A DNA stretch of 64,000 nucleotides, from contig NZ_CP051216.1 in the NCBI RefSeq assembly GCF_012516435.1, positions 932,001-996,000 of the forward strand, in the 5' to 3' direction. Position 1 is the stretch's first letter. Every line of letters starts with the position of its first letter. This document shows, one piece after another, positions 27,016 to 35,988 of this stretch. Source of the DNA: Pseudodesulfovibrio sp. zrk46 (GTDB lineage: Bacteria; Desulfobacterota; Desulfovibrionia; Desulfovibrionales; Desulfovibrionaceae). The translations under genes were made by a program, and so were the position numbers. The notes beneath the pieces were generated by a model that was given only the letters and a program-made list of their open reading frames with translations, was not told the origin of the DNA and ran no database searches.

Positions 27016-27717
27016 CTACCTGTCGCCCTTGGTGGACCAGGCGATCTCGCGCTCGGCCCGGTTGAGGAAGGCACCGGCGAAATCGACCATGCCGGATTCC
27101 ACTTCGTTCAGGCGACCAAGAAAATAGTTGTAGAAGATGGTGGCCGGAATGGCGACCAGCAGGCCGATGGCCGTGGCAATAAGGGCCTCGGAGATACCCG
27201 GGGCCACGGTGGCCAAGGCGGCGGACTGGGCCAGACCGATGGAGTGGAAGGAGTGCATGATGCCCCAGACCGTGCCGAACAGACCGATGAACGGCGCAGC
27301 ATTGGCACAGGTCGCCAGAAACGGCAGGTTGCGCGTCAGGCTTCGCATCTCCTTGGAGATGGCCTGCTTTAACACGCGGCGCAGGGTGTCCTTGACCAGC
27401 AGGCGTTTGCGCTCCTGATTGACCTCCGCCTTCTCCAGCAATCGAAATTCCTTGACCGCAAGAGACGAGACCCGCGCCAGCGGGGACGAGCCCTTGCCGT
27501 CCAGTGCCTTGAGACCGCTGGACAGGTCTTCGGCCTGCATGAAGGTGTCATACCCCTTGAGCACCTTGGACCGGGCCGACCGGATGGTCACGAATTTAAA
27601 AAAGATAATGGCCCAACTCCACAGGGACATGCAGCCCAGGAAGATCATCACCATTTTCACGGCCAGTGTCGCCCCCATGAGGAGGCCAAGGATATCGCTG
27701 TCTGCCAAACCGTTCAT
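27016..27717 (-). CDS. exbB: ExbB/TolQ/MotA-family proton-channel protein
   Basis: A 233-residue protein when started at the ATG at 27715-27717 ([16 protein letters not shown]), which has GAGGG upstream. A longer frame to 27810 is not needed. It has three membrane segments: about 12-35, then a pair around [16 protein letters not shown] and [17 protein letters not shown]. These carry the GTVWGI and [12 protein letters not shown] signatures. It forms a pentamer around ExbD. It is the first gene of the minus-strand exbB-exbD-tonB-like operon. Confidence 0.92.
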   Translation of the reverse strand: MNGLADSDILGLLMGATLAVKMVMIFLGCMSLWSWAIIFFKFVTIRSARSKVLKGYDTFMQAEDLSSGLKALDGKGSSPLARVSSLAVKEFRLLEKAEVNQERKRLLVKDTLRRVLKQAISKEMRSLTRNLPFLATCANAAPFIGLFGTVWGIMHSFHSIGLAQSAALATVAPGISEALIATAIGLLVAIPATIFYNYFLGRLNEVESGMVDFAGAFLNRAEREIAWSTKGDR

Positions 27718-27977
27718 CGCATCCCTCGTGCTTGGACGTCCACGGACCGGGAAATCCGATCCTAGTACCCATGTAAACCCGGGCACAATAGAATGCAAGT
27801 GGCATCTCACACTTAACTGATTGTCATTTCAGACGATCATGGTACGATATCTCTCCAGCGCATCATGGAAGAAATATACTCTAACACGGTTGTCCTTCCC
27901 GAAAAGTGGGGATAGTGATATACAAATGGATCACCCCCCTGTCGCGGGCGAGCCGATATGAATACGGAGACGGATAG

Positions 27978-30851
27978 TTGCGAATACTGATTTTGGCGGG
28001 AAAACAGACAGATGAACTGATACTGACAGGCATGTTGGGCGACAGCGAATTTACGCTGGCCCGATACGCCGAAGTCTCGCGCGGCGTCCGCCGTCTGGAG
28101 AGCGGGGATTTCGACATGGTCTTCCTGATGCCCGACGAAAAGGACAGTTCCTGGGAACGCGCCCTGCTTCGCATCAAACGGGAGCACTTGGTTCAAGTCG
28201 TCCTGCTGCGCAAATGCACGGACAAGGAAGAGGTGGCCGCGTTCGAGGCCGGCGCCTTTGATGTGCTCTCGCCTTCCGTAATGGCCGAAAAGTGTACCTC
28301 CAACAGCATCCGCATCCTTCTGCGTCATGCACAGATGCGGGACACCCTGCACCGGGAGCGGTCCATGGTGGATTGGCTGGAGGAGACCGCCCGCATCGGG
28401 TACTGGGAAATGGACGAGGACGGCAAGACCGAGTGGTCCGGCGGCATGCGTCGCATCCTTGGTGATGAGGGCTATCTGACCGAAGATTTTCTGAGCATCC
28501 GTCGCTTCGTTCATCCCGATGATCTCGGCGTGTACGATCAGGCCAACAAGGCAACTCTTGAGCAGGGCTGGCCGCTGGATTTCGAATACCGGGTAGAGAC
28601 CGCCAACGAAGAGATCCGCCATCTCCACGTCCATCGACGTGTGGAGGTGGACGCCGCAGGCAAGCGCATCCGCGCCTACGGCATGGTCCGCGACGTGACC
28701 CCGGAACGCGAATTCGAAGAGTTCCTCCTGCGCCGGGACGCCATCCTTCAAGTGGTGGGCAAATTTGCCAACCGCTTCCTGCGCGATTCCGACTGGGAAT
28801 CAGGCATGGACGCGTCACTCGAAGCGCTGGGCAAGGCCGCAGACGTCACCCGCATCTATATTTTCCGCAAACATGAAGGGAGAGCCAGAACCGCGCCCGT
28901 CTCCATGGTCTATGAATGGGCTGCCCCGGGGATTCAATCGCTCATCGACCATTCGGCAGTGCAGGAGCAGACCTTCGAGGTATACTCCCGCTGGCGGTCC
29001 GTACTCATCGGCCGCAAGGTGATTGCGGGCAACATCAGCGACTTCCAAACCGAAGAGCGGCAGTTCTTCGAAAAAATCGGCACCAAGGCTATCATGATGG
29101 TCCCCGTATTCGTTGGCAACCAGTGGTGGGGTTTCATCGGCCTTTCCGACCACCGGGGCGAACGCAACTGGCCCCCCACCGAAATCGAGTCCATGACAAT
29201 GCTGGCCGACATGCTCGGCTCCGCCATCCTTCGCGGCCACATGGAGTACCAACTCAAGGAGGCCAACCGGTCCGCAGAAGAAGCCAAGACACTGGCACTC
29301 GAAGCAAGCAAGGCCAAGAGCCGCTTCCTGGCCAACATGAGCCACGAAATCCGCACCCCCATCAGCGGCATCCTCGGCATGACCGAGATGACCATCACCA
29401 CGGGCCTCAGCCCCGAGCAGCGCGAGCATATGGACATGATCCGCGACGCAGCCCGCTCACTGCTGTCGGTGGTCAACGACATCCTCGATATTTCCAAGAT
29501 CGAAGCGGACAAGATGGAGCTCTCCCCCATAGACTTCGAGTTCCGCTCTGCCGTGGAGACCTGTATCCGTCCATTCGGCCCGCTGGCCGATCAGAAGAAC
29601 ATCGTCTTTCTCCACTCCTTTGCCGATGACGTGCCGGATAACGTGCACGGCGACCCGGACAGGCTGGCCCAGATTCTGGTCAACCTCGTGGGCAACGCCC
29701 TCAAATTTACCGAGCGCGGCCTCATCGAGCTAAAGGTGGAAGTGGCCGAACGACAGGAAGACAAGGTCTCCCTGCTCTTCACGGTCCGCGATACCGGCGA
29801 AGGCATCCCAGCCGACAAGCTGGACGACATCTTCGACAGCTTCACACAGGCTGACAGCTCCACCCGAAAGAAGCATCAGGGCACCGGCCTCGGCCTCTCC
29901 ATCTGCCGCGAACTGGTGGACATGATGGGCGGCGAGATTGGCGTGGAGAGCGAGCCCGGACGAGGCAGCACCTTCTCCTTCTCCGCGTGGTTCGGCATCT
30001 CCGCCGAGGGCGCCAAAATGGAAAAGGCCGCACCAGTCGCCCCGCAGACACTGCACCTCAACCTGCTGCTGGCCGAGGATAACCCGCTCAACCAGAAGTT
30101 CCTCACTCACTTCCTGACCATGTTCGGGCACAAGGTCACAGTGGCCGGAAACGGGCTCGAGGTACTGGACGCCCTCACGGACCAGAGCAACAAGTTCGAC
30201 CTGATCCTCATGGACATCCAGATGCCGGAGATGGGCGGGCTGGAGGCCACCGATGCGATCCGCAAGTCTGATGGCAAATTGTTCGACAACAACATCCCCA
30301 TCATCGCCCTGACCGCCTACGCCATGACAGGCGACAGGGACCGGATGCTCGAAGCGGGCATGGACGACTATGTATCCAAACCCGTGGACATGAAGGCACT
30401 CTCCGCCGCCATCGCACGCGCCATGGAGAGCCGCAAGCCGTCCAAGGTCCAGACCACAACACCCAAAGCATCGCAGGTCGCCCGCGAAAAAGTAGCGGCA
30501 GACGGCGCTGGCATCACGCTCGACATGGAAGCCCTTGTGGATCGGTTTGAAGGGAACACCGTGTTGCTCAAGGACATTCTGGAACTCTTCCTTATCGAAG
30601 CGGCCGAAAAACTCGACAAGCTCGACGCCAGCCTGAAAAAGCGCGAACTCAGGGTCATCGGCACGGTCCTGCACTCCATCACCAACCTCTCCAGCCATGT
30701 GCTGGCCATGGATCTGGTGTACCGCTCCCGTGAGTTGGAGAAGCAGTGCTACACCAAAACCTATGACGAGGTGGCTCCTCAGGTGGCCGAACTGCGCCCC
30801 ATGTTCGAGGCGCTGGTCGAGGTCGTGAAGAAGCGAGCCAAGACACTATAG
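27978..30851 (+). CDS. Hybrid sensor histidine kinase (pseudo-receiver, PAS, GAF, HisKA, HATPase, REC, HPt-like)
   Basis: A 957-residue protein starting at TTG, with GGAG eight bases upstream. Domains in order: a receiver-like fold at 1-120 whose acceptor site reads FDMVFLMPDEKD (no Asp at the usual place), PAS at about 130-250, GAF-like at about 260-425, HisKA with His456 (MSHEIRTPIS), HATPase (NALKFTE, DTGEGIP, GTGLGLSI), a receiver with Asp746 (LILMDIQMPEMGG) and an HPt-like domain with His899 (LHSITNLSSH). The HPt motif lacks the usual K and G after the His. It is cytoplasmic with no membrane helix. It lies divergent from exbB. Confidence 0.9.
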   Translation: MRILILAGKQTDELILTGMLGDSEFTLARYAEVSRGVRRLESGDFDMVFLMPDEKDSSWERALLRIKREHLVQVVLLRKCTDKEEVAAFEAGAFDVLSPSVMAEKCTSNSIRILLRHAQMRDTLHRERSMVDWLEETARIGYWEMDEDGKTEWSGGMRRILGDEGYLTEDFLSIRRFVHPDDLGVYDQANKATLEQGWPLDFEYRVETANEEIRHLHVHRRVEVDAAGKRIRAYGMVRDVTPEREFEEFLLRRDAILQVVGKFANRFLRDSDWESGMDASLEALGKAADVTRIYIFRKHEGRARTAPVSMVYEWAAPGIQSLIDHSAVQEQTFEVYSRWRSVLIGRKVIAGNISDFQTEERQFFEKIGTKAIMMVPVFVGNQWWGFIGLSDHRGERNWPPTEIESMTMLADMLGSAILRGHMEYQLKEANRSAEEAKTLALEASKAKSRFLANMSHEIRTPISGILGMTEMTITTGLSPEQREHMDMIRDAARSLLSVVNDILDISKIEADKMELSPIDFEFRSAVETCIRPFGPLADQKNIVFLHSFADDVPDNVHGDPDRLAQILVNLVGNALKFTERGLIELKVEVAERQEDKVSLLFTVRDTGEGIPADKLDDIFDSFTQADSSTRKKHQGTGLGLSICRELVDMMGGEIGVESEPGRGSTFSFSAWFGISAEGAKMEKAAPVAPQTLHLNLLLAEDNPLNQKFLTHFLTMFGHKVTVAGNGLEVLDALTDQSNKFDLILMDIQMPEMGGLEATDAIRKSDGKLFDNNIPIIALTAYAMTGDRDRMLEAGMDDYVSKPVDMKALSAAIARAMESRKPSKVQTTTPKASQVAREKVAADGAGITLDMEALVDRFEGNTVLLKDILELFLIEAAEKLDKLDASLKKRELRVIGTVLHSITNLSSHVLAMDLVYRSRELEKQCYTKTYDEVAPQVAELRPMFEALVEVVKKRAKTL

Positions 30852-30958
30852 TCCTGTTCTATAATCCCACTGCCCATTGCATTTTATCCGGCTAACGACT
30901 ACAACGTCAGAACCCGCAATCATATCCGGTGGCGAGGTGAAAACAAAGGTGGAGCAGG

Positions 30959-31627
30959 ATGCTGGTCAGAGATTGGATGACGAAAAACGTCATATCCCTC
31001 GGGGTAAACTCTTCGGTCATGGATGCGGCTGAAATCCTTCACGAAAAGAACATTCGCCAGTTTCCTGTCATCGACAGTTCCGGACATCTTGTGGGCATCG
31101 TCTCCGACCGCGACATCCGCGACGCCATGCCCTCCAAGTTCATCCCCGGCGACGCCGTGACCCACAAGGGCGGCGGACTCTACACGCTCACTGCCAGCGA
31201 CATCATGACCATGGACCCCATCACGGTTTCCTCAAACTCTGCCATCAATGAAGTGGCCGAGCTATTGGTCAAGTACAAGATCGGCGGCGTACCCGTGGTG
31301 GACGACGGCGAACTCACCGGCATCATCACTCAGGCCGACGTGCTCCGCTTCCTGACGGCGGCCACCGGGTCCAAGCACACCGGCACCCAGCTTGCTTTCC
31401 GTCTCGACGCACGTCCCGGCCCACTCGCCGGGCTGCTGTGTGACCTTCGCGATCTGGGCATCACCTTTTCCTCGGTCTTCACGGCCAACGACGGCGGCCA
31501 CCGCAACACCTACATTCAGGTGGAAGACCTCGGCGACAGCTCCATGGAAACCATCATCGAGCGACTTCAGGACAAGTACGACCTGATCTTCTACGTCAAC
31601 GAAGGCATCACCGTGGACATGCGCTAA
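30959..31627 (+). CDS. CBS-domain pair with a C-terminal ACT-like domain
   Basis: A 222-residue soluble protein. CBS 1 (VRDWMTKNVISLGVNSSVMD with QFPVIDSSGHLVGIVSDRD) and CBS 2 (ASDIMTMDPITVSSNSAI with GVPVVDDGELTGIITQADVL) form a Bateman module that usually binds adenine nucleotides. An ACT-like segment (about 140-215) starts LAFRLDARPGPLAGLLCDL. This AcuB-like layout is widespread in delta-proteobacteria; the role is energy or nucleotide sensing, otherwise unknown. GGAG precedes the ATG. It is convergent with asnB. Confidence 0.85.
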   Translation: MLVRDWMTKNVISLGVNSSVMDAAEILHEKNIRQFPVIDSSGHLVGIVSDRDIRDAMPSKFIPGDAVTHKGGGLYTLTASDIMTMDPITVSSNSAINEVAELLVKYKIGGVPVVDDGELTGIITQADVLRFLTAATGSKHTGTQLAFRLDARPGPLAGLLCDLRDLGITFSSVFTANDGGHRNTYIQVEDLGDSSMETIIERLQDKYDLIFYVNEGITVDMR

Positions 31628-31640
31628 GCGCACACCCCGG

Positions 31641-33599
31641 CTACATCCACTTGTCGAACCACGCCTGGAACATGAGCATGTTCCAGATTCTGTATTGATT
31701 GTCCCGTTTACCGGAGAGGTGATCGGCAAGCTGTCGTGCGACCACGGTCTGATCGAAGAGTCCCTGCTTGCGCAGCCGCTCGGGAGCCAGCAGGCTTTCG
31801 GCCCATTCTCTGAGAGGCCCACGCAGCCATGCGTCGATGGGCACGCCGAATCCCATCTTGGGGCGTTCCACCAGCTCACGCGGCACATGCTTGTAGAGTA
31901 TGGAACGGAGAATGCGTTTGCCCTCCCCGCCCTTGAGCAGCATGGACAGCGGCAGCCGCCACGCGAACTCGATGACCCGGTGATCCAGATACGGCGCGCG
32001 CGATTCCAGCGACACGCCCATGCATGCCCGGTCCACCTTATGGAGGATATCGCCGGGCAGGTAGGTCAGGGTGTCCTGATACTGCATCCAGCGGGTGTAA
32101 TCGCCCAGCCCCGGCCACGCCTCGGGCCGATCAATGACCGTATCCGGCTCGGCCGCGTTCAGCAGCATCGAAGGCTCGGGCCATGTAGAGCAGAGCCGCT
32201 TGTACAATGCCTCGCGCGATTCCACGCCCAGCACATCGGCCAGTTTGTGGACCTTGTGGCCCGGCGTACGCACCTGCGCGGCCTTGGGCAACAGATGCCC
32301 CACGGCATTGAAAATTGTGTCGTATCCACCGGGCGAGACAGCCATGGCCGCCTGTCCGGCTGCGCCGCGAAGTCCTCGCGGCACGCCCTGCAATTTGTTC
32401 CAGATGGTCGGCGCCCAGAAGTGTCTGTTGTAGCCCGCAAAGGTCTCATCGCCACCATCGCCGCTCAGGCAGACCGTCACATGCTCGCGCGTCAGCGCCG
32501 CCACCAGATGGGTGGGTAGCATGGAAGCATCGGCAAAGGGTTCGTCGTACAGCTCCGGCAGTTTCTCCACCAGATCAAGCACATGCTCCGGCGTGACGAA
32601 CAGCTCGGTGTGTTCGGTGCCGATATGTTCGGCCACCCGTTTCGCGTCAGACGATTCATCATACGCCTTGTCCGCAAAACCAATGGTGAAGCTCTTCACC
32701 GGCCGATCCGATTCCGCCTGCATCAATGCGGTCACCAGCGACGAATCAATGCCGCCCGACAGAAGTGATCCCAGCGGCACGTCCGACAGCATCTGGTTAC
32801 GCACCACGTCGCGCAGGAGCCGTTCCAGCTCACTCGCCGCATCGGCCTCGCTTCCGGTGAACGGATCACTGATGGCCCGGTTCACGGCATCGCGCAAAGT
32901 CCAATATGGCTTCGGCTCAAAGTTGTGCGGCGCATCGGCCCTAATAGACATCAAATGCCCGGGCTGGAGTTTGAACACATCCCGGTAGACCGATCTCGGT
33001 TCCGGCACATACTGGAAGCGCAGATACTGGGACAGGGCTTCCATATCGAGTTCCGCATCAAACCCCGGGAACGCCCGCAGCGCCTTGAGTTCCGAGCCGA
33101 ACACCATGCCTTTTCCGGCACGCCCATAGTACAGCGGTTTCTCGCCCATCCGGTCTCTGGCCAGATGCAGGGTGCGCGTTTCACGATCCCACAGAGCAAA
33201 GGCGAACATGCCGGTGAACCTCGTGACCGCCTGTTCAACGCCCCATGTCTGAAAAGCGGCCAGCATCACTTCAGTGTCCGAGTCGCCTTTCCACGGCAGG
33301 AACGGGCCGCCGGTTTCTTCCAGCTCCCGTTTCAGTTCAAGAAAATTGTAGATTTCGCCGTTGTGAATGAGTGTGAATCGCTCATCCCCCGACTGCATGG
33401 GTTGTGCGCCAGTATCACTCAGGTCAAGGATTGCCAGACGTCGATGAGACAGCCCCACGCCGAACTCGGGTTCGACGAACCGCCCCTCGCCGTCCGGCCC
33501 GCGGTGGGCCAGTTTGTCGCCCATGCGAGAGCACAGGGCCAGCAGCCCTTCGCCGTCTCCCCTCATGCCAGGAGCAATAAATCCGGTTATTCCGCACAT
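31641..33599 (-). CDS. asnB: Asparagine synthetase, glutamine-hydrolysing
   Basis: A 652-residue protein. Cys2 (MCGITGFIAPG) is the glutaminase nucleophile, with the class II amidotransferase motifs LAHRGPDGEG, RRLAILDLSDTGAQPM and NGEIYNF. The C-terminal synthetase contains SGGIDSSLVTALM (ATP pyrophosphatase loop), CLSGDGGDETFAGY and the late DHRVIEFAWRLP. It makes asparagine from aspartate, glutamine and ATP. Many AsnB-like proteins in surface-polysaccharide regions instead amidate sugars; that alternative stays open here because glycan genes lie elsewhere in the window. The start is fixed by Cys2. Repeat R2 lies upstream of it. Confidence 0.9.
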   Translation of the reverse strand: MCGITGFIAPGMRGDGEGLLALCSRMGDKLAHRGPDGEGRFVEPEFGVGLSHRRLAILDLSDTGAQPMQSGDERFTLIHNGEIYNFLELKRELEETGGPFLPWKGDSDTEVMLAAFQTWGVEQAVTRFTGMFAFALWDRETRTLHLARDRMGEKPLYYGRAGKGMVFGSELKALRAFPGFDAELDMEALSQYLRFQYVPEPRSVYRDVFKLQPGHLMSIRADAPHNFEPKPYWTLRDAVNRAISDPFTGSEADAASELERLLRDVVRNQMLSDVPLGSLLSGGIDSSLVTALMQAESDRPVKSFTIGFADKAYDESSDAKRVAEHIGTEHTELFVTPEHVLDLVEKLPELYDEPFADASMLPTHLVAALTREHVTVCLSGDGGDETFAGYNRHFWAPTIWNKLQGVPRGLRGAAGQAAMAVSPGGYDTIFNAVGHLLPKAAQVRTPGHKVHKLADVLGVESREALYKRLCSTWPEPSMLLNAAEPDTVIDRPEAWPGLGDYTRWMQYQDTLTYLPGDILHKVDRACMGVSLESRAPYLDHRVIEFAWRLPLSMLLKGGEGKRILRSILYKHVPRELVERPKMGFGVPIDAWLRGPLREWAESLLAPERLRKQGLFDQTVVARQLADHLSGKRDNQYRIWNMLMFQAWFDKWM

Positions 33600-33697
33600 C
33601 TCATCGATTCTCTATCAGGACGCCCCAGCTTTGGGAAGAGTAGAAGAAAGCCTCGCCGGCGGGCAGCTTGCCAGCTGGGCCGCTTCCGCAGCGGGCG

Positions 33698-34168
33698 CCA
33701 AAGGCCGAGGGCCTTTGGAATCCCATAGGCGATAAAATCCACAAGTCGATTTGAACGACCCCATGCTTCGCTTGGTTCTTTTCAAATCGGCTTGTGGATT
33801 TTATCGCGGGGTGATGGATAGAAACAATGTTCGCGCCAGCCCGATCTCAACTCCAACAAGCGAAGACGTGAACTAGCCCTTGATTCAAGCGGCTTAGAAG
33901 CTGACCAAGCGGCAGGCAGCGTCTCGTTCGGTTTTGCACTGAAGCGCAGCGGAAGCACGCAAAAGCGAAAGCTGCCAGCTTGGATCAGATTCTTGCCGAC
34001 GAATCACGAGGCGGCCGAGCACACAACGCCGCGTTTCTTTGGTTCTTTCTTGGGGCGGCTCAGCCAAGAAAGAACCGCCGTCCGCGCAGGACATGGAGAA
34101 GCAAAGCGACGGCTCTCGCGCTTGAAAAGCGCATCATCCAATCAAATCGCGGCTGATAAGCCGCCTCC
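33698..34168. repeat. Dispersed structured intergenic repeat, copy R2 (inverse of R1)
   Basis: Same element as R1 at 18866-19388 but inverted. It begins with the terminal palindrome (33698-33718), then a 26-nt inverted repeat (33729-33754 with 33782-33807), the block with GCCAGCTTGGATCAGATTCT, an internal hairpin (GGTTCTTTCTTGG with CCAAGAAAGAACC) and the closing hairpin GCGGCT-gata-AGCCGC. The stem sequence of the 26-nt hairpin differs from R1 at many positions yet still pairs. It lies between asnB and the LysR gene, both on the minus strand. Confidence 0.85.
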
Positions 34169-34199
34169 TTACCCTCTTCCTGCCTTTCAATAAAAACAA

Positions 34200-35081
34200 C
34201 TACCCTTCAACCTCCCAAACCTTCCTCACATGATCAATAACCGCCCGCATAACCGGGTCCTGATCTCGTCGCACAAGACACACAAAATGAAGGTCGATAT
34301 TCAACTCCTCAAACGGCAACGCATGCACCAACCCAATTCTGTTTGCGAGCTTGAGCTCATTCTCTCGCAAGAACGAAATGCCCTTTCCGGCTGCCACCAA
34401 AACTCGGATAACCTCATCGCCATCCACCTCCAGCGGATTCTTCAACGTGATCCCCCGCGACTCGAAAAACGGCCGCGTCAACGACTGCACCGGGTTATCG
34501 CTCGGGTCGAGGATCCATGGCAGATCAGCCAAGGCAGAAATTCCGCCGGGGATACGATCACGCCAAACATCCGGCACCGCCACATAAAAACGCGTCGTTT
34601 CCAACTTCACGGCGTGGATATCCTTGTGCCGCGGCGGGCCGAAGATGAAACCGCAATCCAGACGTCCCTTGCGGAGCGCATCCTGAACCGAGGTACTCGC
34701 ACTCTGAAGAATCTGGAGCGTGATCTTGGGGTGCGCCTCGCCCAAAGAAGTAAGCAGTGGCACGATGCGGAGATACTCGGCGTCCGTGTTCAGACCCAGC
34801 GACAAATCACCCACCAGCTCGCCGCCCATGTTGCGGGCCTCCAGCTTCATTTCACGCGCTGCCTGCAACACGGTCTCAGCCCTGGCCTTGAGCCGAAGCC
34901 CTGCCTCGGTCAACTGCATGCCCTTGGGCGTACGAATGAACAGCCGCGTTTCCAGCTCCTCTTCCAACGATTTTATGTGCGCACTCACCGTAGGCTGGCT
35001 GGCATGCAAACGTTCTGCTGCCCGGGTCAAATGCCCCTCTTCGGCTACTATAACAAAAGTGTTAAGCTGATATAGCTCCAT
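34200..35081 (-). CDS. LysR-family transcriptional regulator
   Basis: A 293-residue protein. The N-terminal winged helix-turn-helix reads LNTFVIVAEEGHLTRAAERL and ASQPTVSAHIKSLEEEL. A linker helix and the substrate-binding domain follow (GELVGDLSLGLNTDAEYLRI, RLDCGFIFGPPRHKD). It binds a small-molecule inducer and controls a nearby or divergent gene. The divergent neighbour is the 56-residue basic protein at 35276, about 190 bp away, a candidate target. The inducer is unknown. Confidence 0.92.
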   Translation of the reverse strand: MELYQLNTFVIVAEEGHLTRAAERLHASQPTVSAHIKSLEEELETRLFIRTPKGMQLTEAGLRLKARAETVLQAAREMKLEARNMGGELVGDLSLGLNTDAEYLRIVPLLTSLGEAHPKITLQILQSASTSVQDALRKGRLDCGFIFGPPRHKDIHAVKLETTRFYVAVPDVWRDRIPGGISALADLPWILDPSDNPVQSLTRPFFESRGITLKNPLEVDGDEVIRVLVAAGKGISFLRENELKLANRIGLVHALPFEELNIDLHFVCLVRRDQDPVMRAVIDHVRKVWEVEG

Positions 35082-35275
35082 AACCCACCGCTTTTACGTT
35101 GATTTTATATTCGTTATCACTCATGCTGATTGAGAATCGTATCATCATCAGGAAAACCGAACAAGTCTATCGAACAAAACAATTGGATTGCGGCTCACGA
35201 GTTCCGTAGGTGTTCAGTCATAGAGAAACGCCTGAGGGCGACCTGTTTGAATGTGAAGGAAAAAGGAGAACAATC

Positions 35276-35446
35276 ATGAGCATGGAATGCGATACCCGAC
35301 TGGCTATGATGGCCCTGCGTGAGCGCAACCACGCCGCAGCACCGCGACGCAATAACAGCCGCACTCGCCGCTTCAGCGCCGCTGCCGCCTCCTCTGTTGC
35401 AGCCATGGCAACTTTTGCCCTGACGCTCTTCACACGCAGCGTATAA
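35276..35446 (+). CDS. 56-residue basic protein with a hydrophobic C-terminus, unknown
   Basis: The ATG at 35276 has AAGGAG seven bases upstream, and a strong Rho-independent terminator follows at 35484. It is therefore a well-formed, single, small gene. The peptide begins MSMECDTRLAMMALRERNH, then a stretch rich in Arg and Asn (APRRNNSRTRRFSAAA), then a hydrophobic segment (SSVAAMATFALTLF) and ends TRSV. The basic front and short apolar tail could be a membrane-associated peptide or a small regulator. I do not recognise a family. It is divergent from the LysR gene. Confidence 0.6.
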   Translation: MSMECDTRLAMMALRERNHAAAPRRNNSRTRRFSAAAASSVAAMATFALTLFTRSV

Positions 35447-35483
35447 TTCTTCGGGAGCTCACGCTCCCCACAACATGCGGGTT

Positions 35484-35543
35484 AGAGCCGCGCTTATCCG
35501 GATACCATCATCCTTTCCGTCCGGATAAGCGCGGCTCTTTTTT
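35484..35543 (+). terminator. Rho-independent terminator of the small basic protein gene
   Basis: An 18-bp perfect stem: 35484-35501 pairs with 35521-35538 around a 19-nt loop, followed by a T-run to 35543. Confidence 0.88.
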
Positions 35544-35557
35544 GTGCGATGGGACTC

Positions 35558-35730
35558 GGCTGTCCATAGCGGCACATCCGCTGCGTTAAGTGAATTGTAG
35601 GCGAGTCTTCGAGCCGTACAAGATCTTATGCCTCAGGTATGCTAGGCGTGATTCAATCCTCACCGTAGCTCCGCTACGCCTGCGGGTGAATCGTGCCCGT
35701 CGCCTTGCGGCTGCACCACTCTGGTCAGCC
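35558..35730. repeat. Fold-back repeat family 2, copy A
   Basis: A long imperfect hairpin centred on GTAGC-tcc-GCTAC. Next out, GATTCA pairs with TGAATC, and the outermost arms GGCTGTCCATAGCGG (from 35558) pair imperfectly with the complement of the right end (ACTCTGGTCAGCC, to 35730). An insertion of about 60 nt lies in the left arm. Copy B is at 36497-36617, on the other side of rubrerythrin. Confidence 0.75.
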
Positions 35731-35893
35731 TCACGGTGCGGAGTATTCGATCATGACCTTCCATTATTAGTCACTTCAGCCATTCGATGGATTCATCTAT
35801 TTCTATATAACTGGTATAGAGCTGGTTGGAATGGGTGATTTCACTATATTTTTCAATAATAAACTACATGATTTTAGTTGGTTAATAAATAAA

Positions 35894-35908
35894 TAGTAAT
35901 TATTATCA
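35894..35908. promoter_or_regulatory. Candidate PerR box upstream of rubrerythrin
   Basis: TAGTAATTATTATCA matches the PerR consensus TTATAATNATTATAA at 11 of 14 defined positions. It lies 80 bp before the rubrerythrin ATG in an AT-rich stretch. Rubrerythrin is a known PerR target in Desulfovibrio; the binding here is inferred. Confidence 0.45.
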
Positions 35909-35988
35909 TTTTTTTCTTGAATCATTTGTTTGAGTTCTGTAAAACAGAGTCCGAACAACGCAACCAACCCCTATGAGGAGATACCATT

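Noticed and set aside
25168-27372. A 734-codon open frame on the plus strand opposite the TonB/exb operon
   Set aside because: It is antisense to three well-supported genes, has no ribosome binding site and is His/Gly/Asp-rich, typical of a shadow frame in GC-rich coding DNA.
35680-35700. T-arm-like ATTCAATCC sequence suggesting a tRNA
   Set aside because: No acceptor or anticodon stem is present, and the sequence belongs to fold-back repeat family 2.
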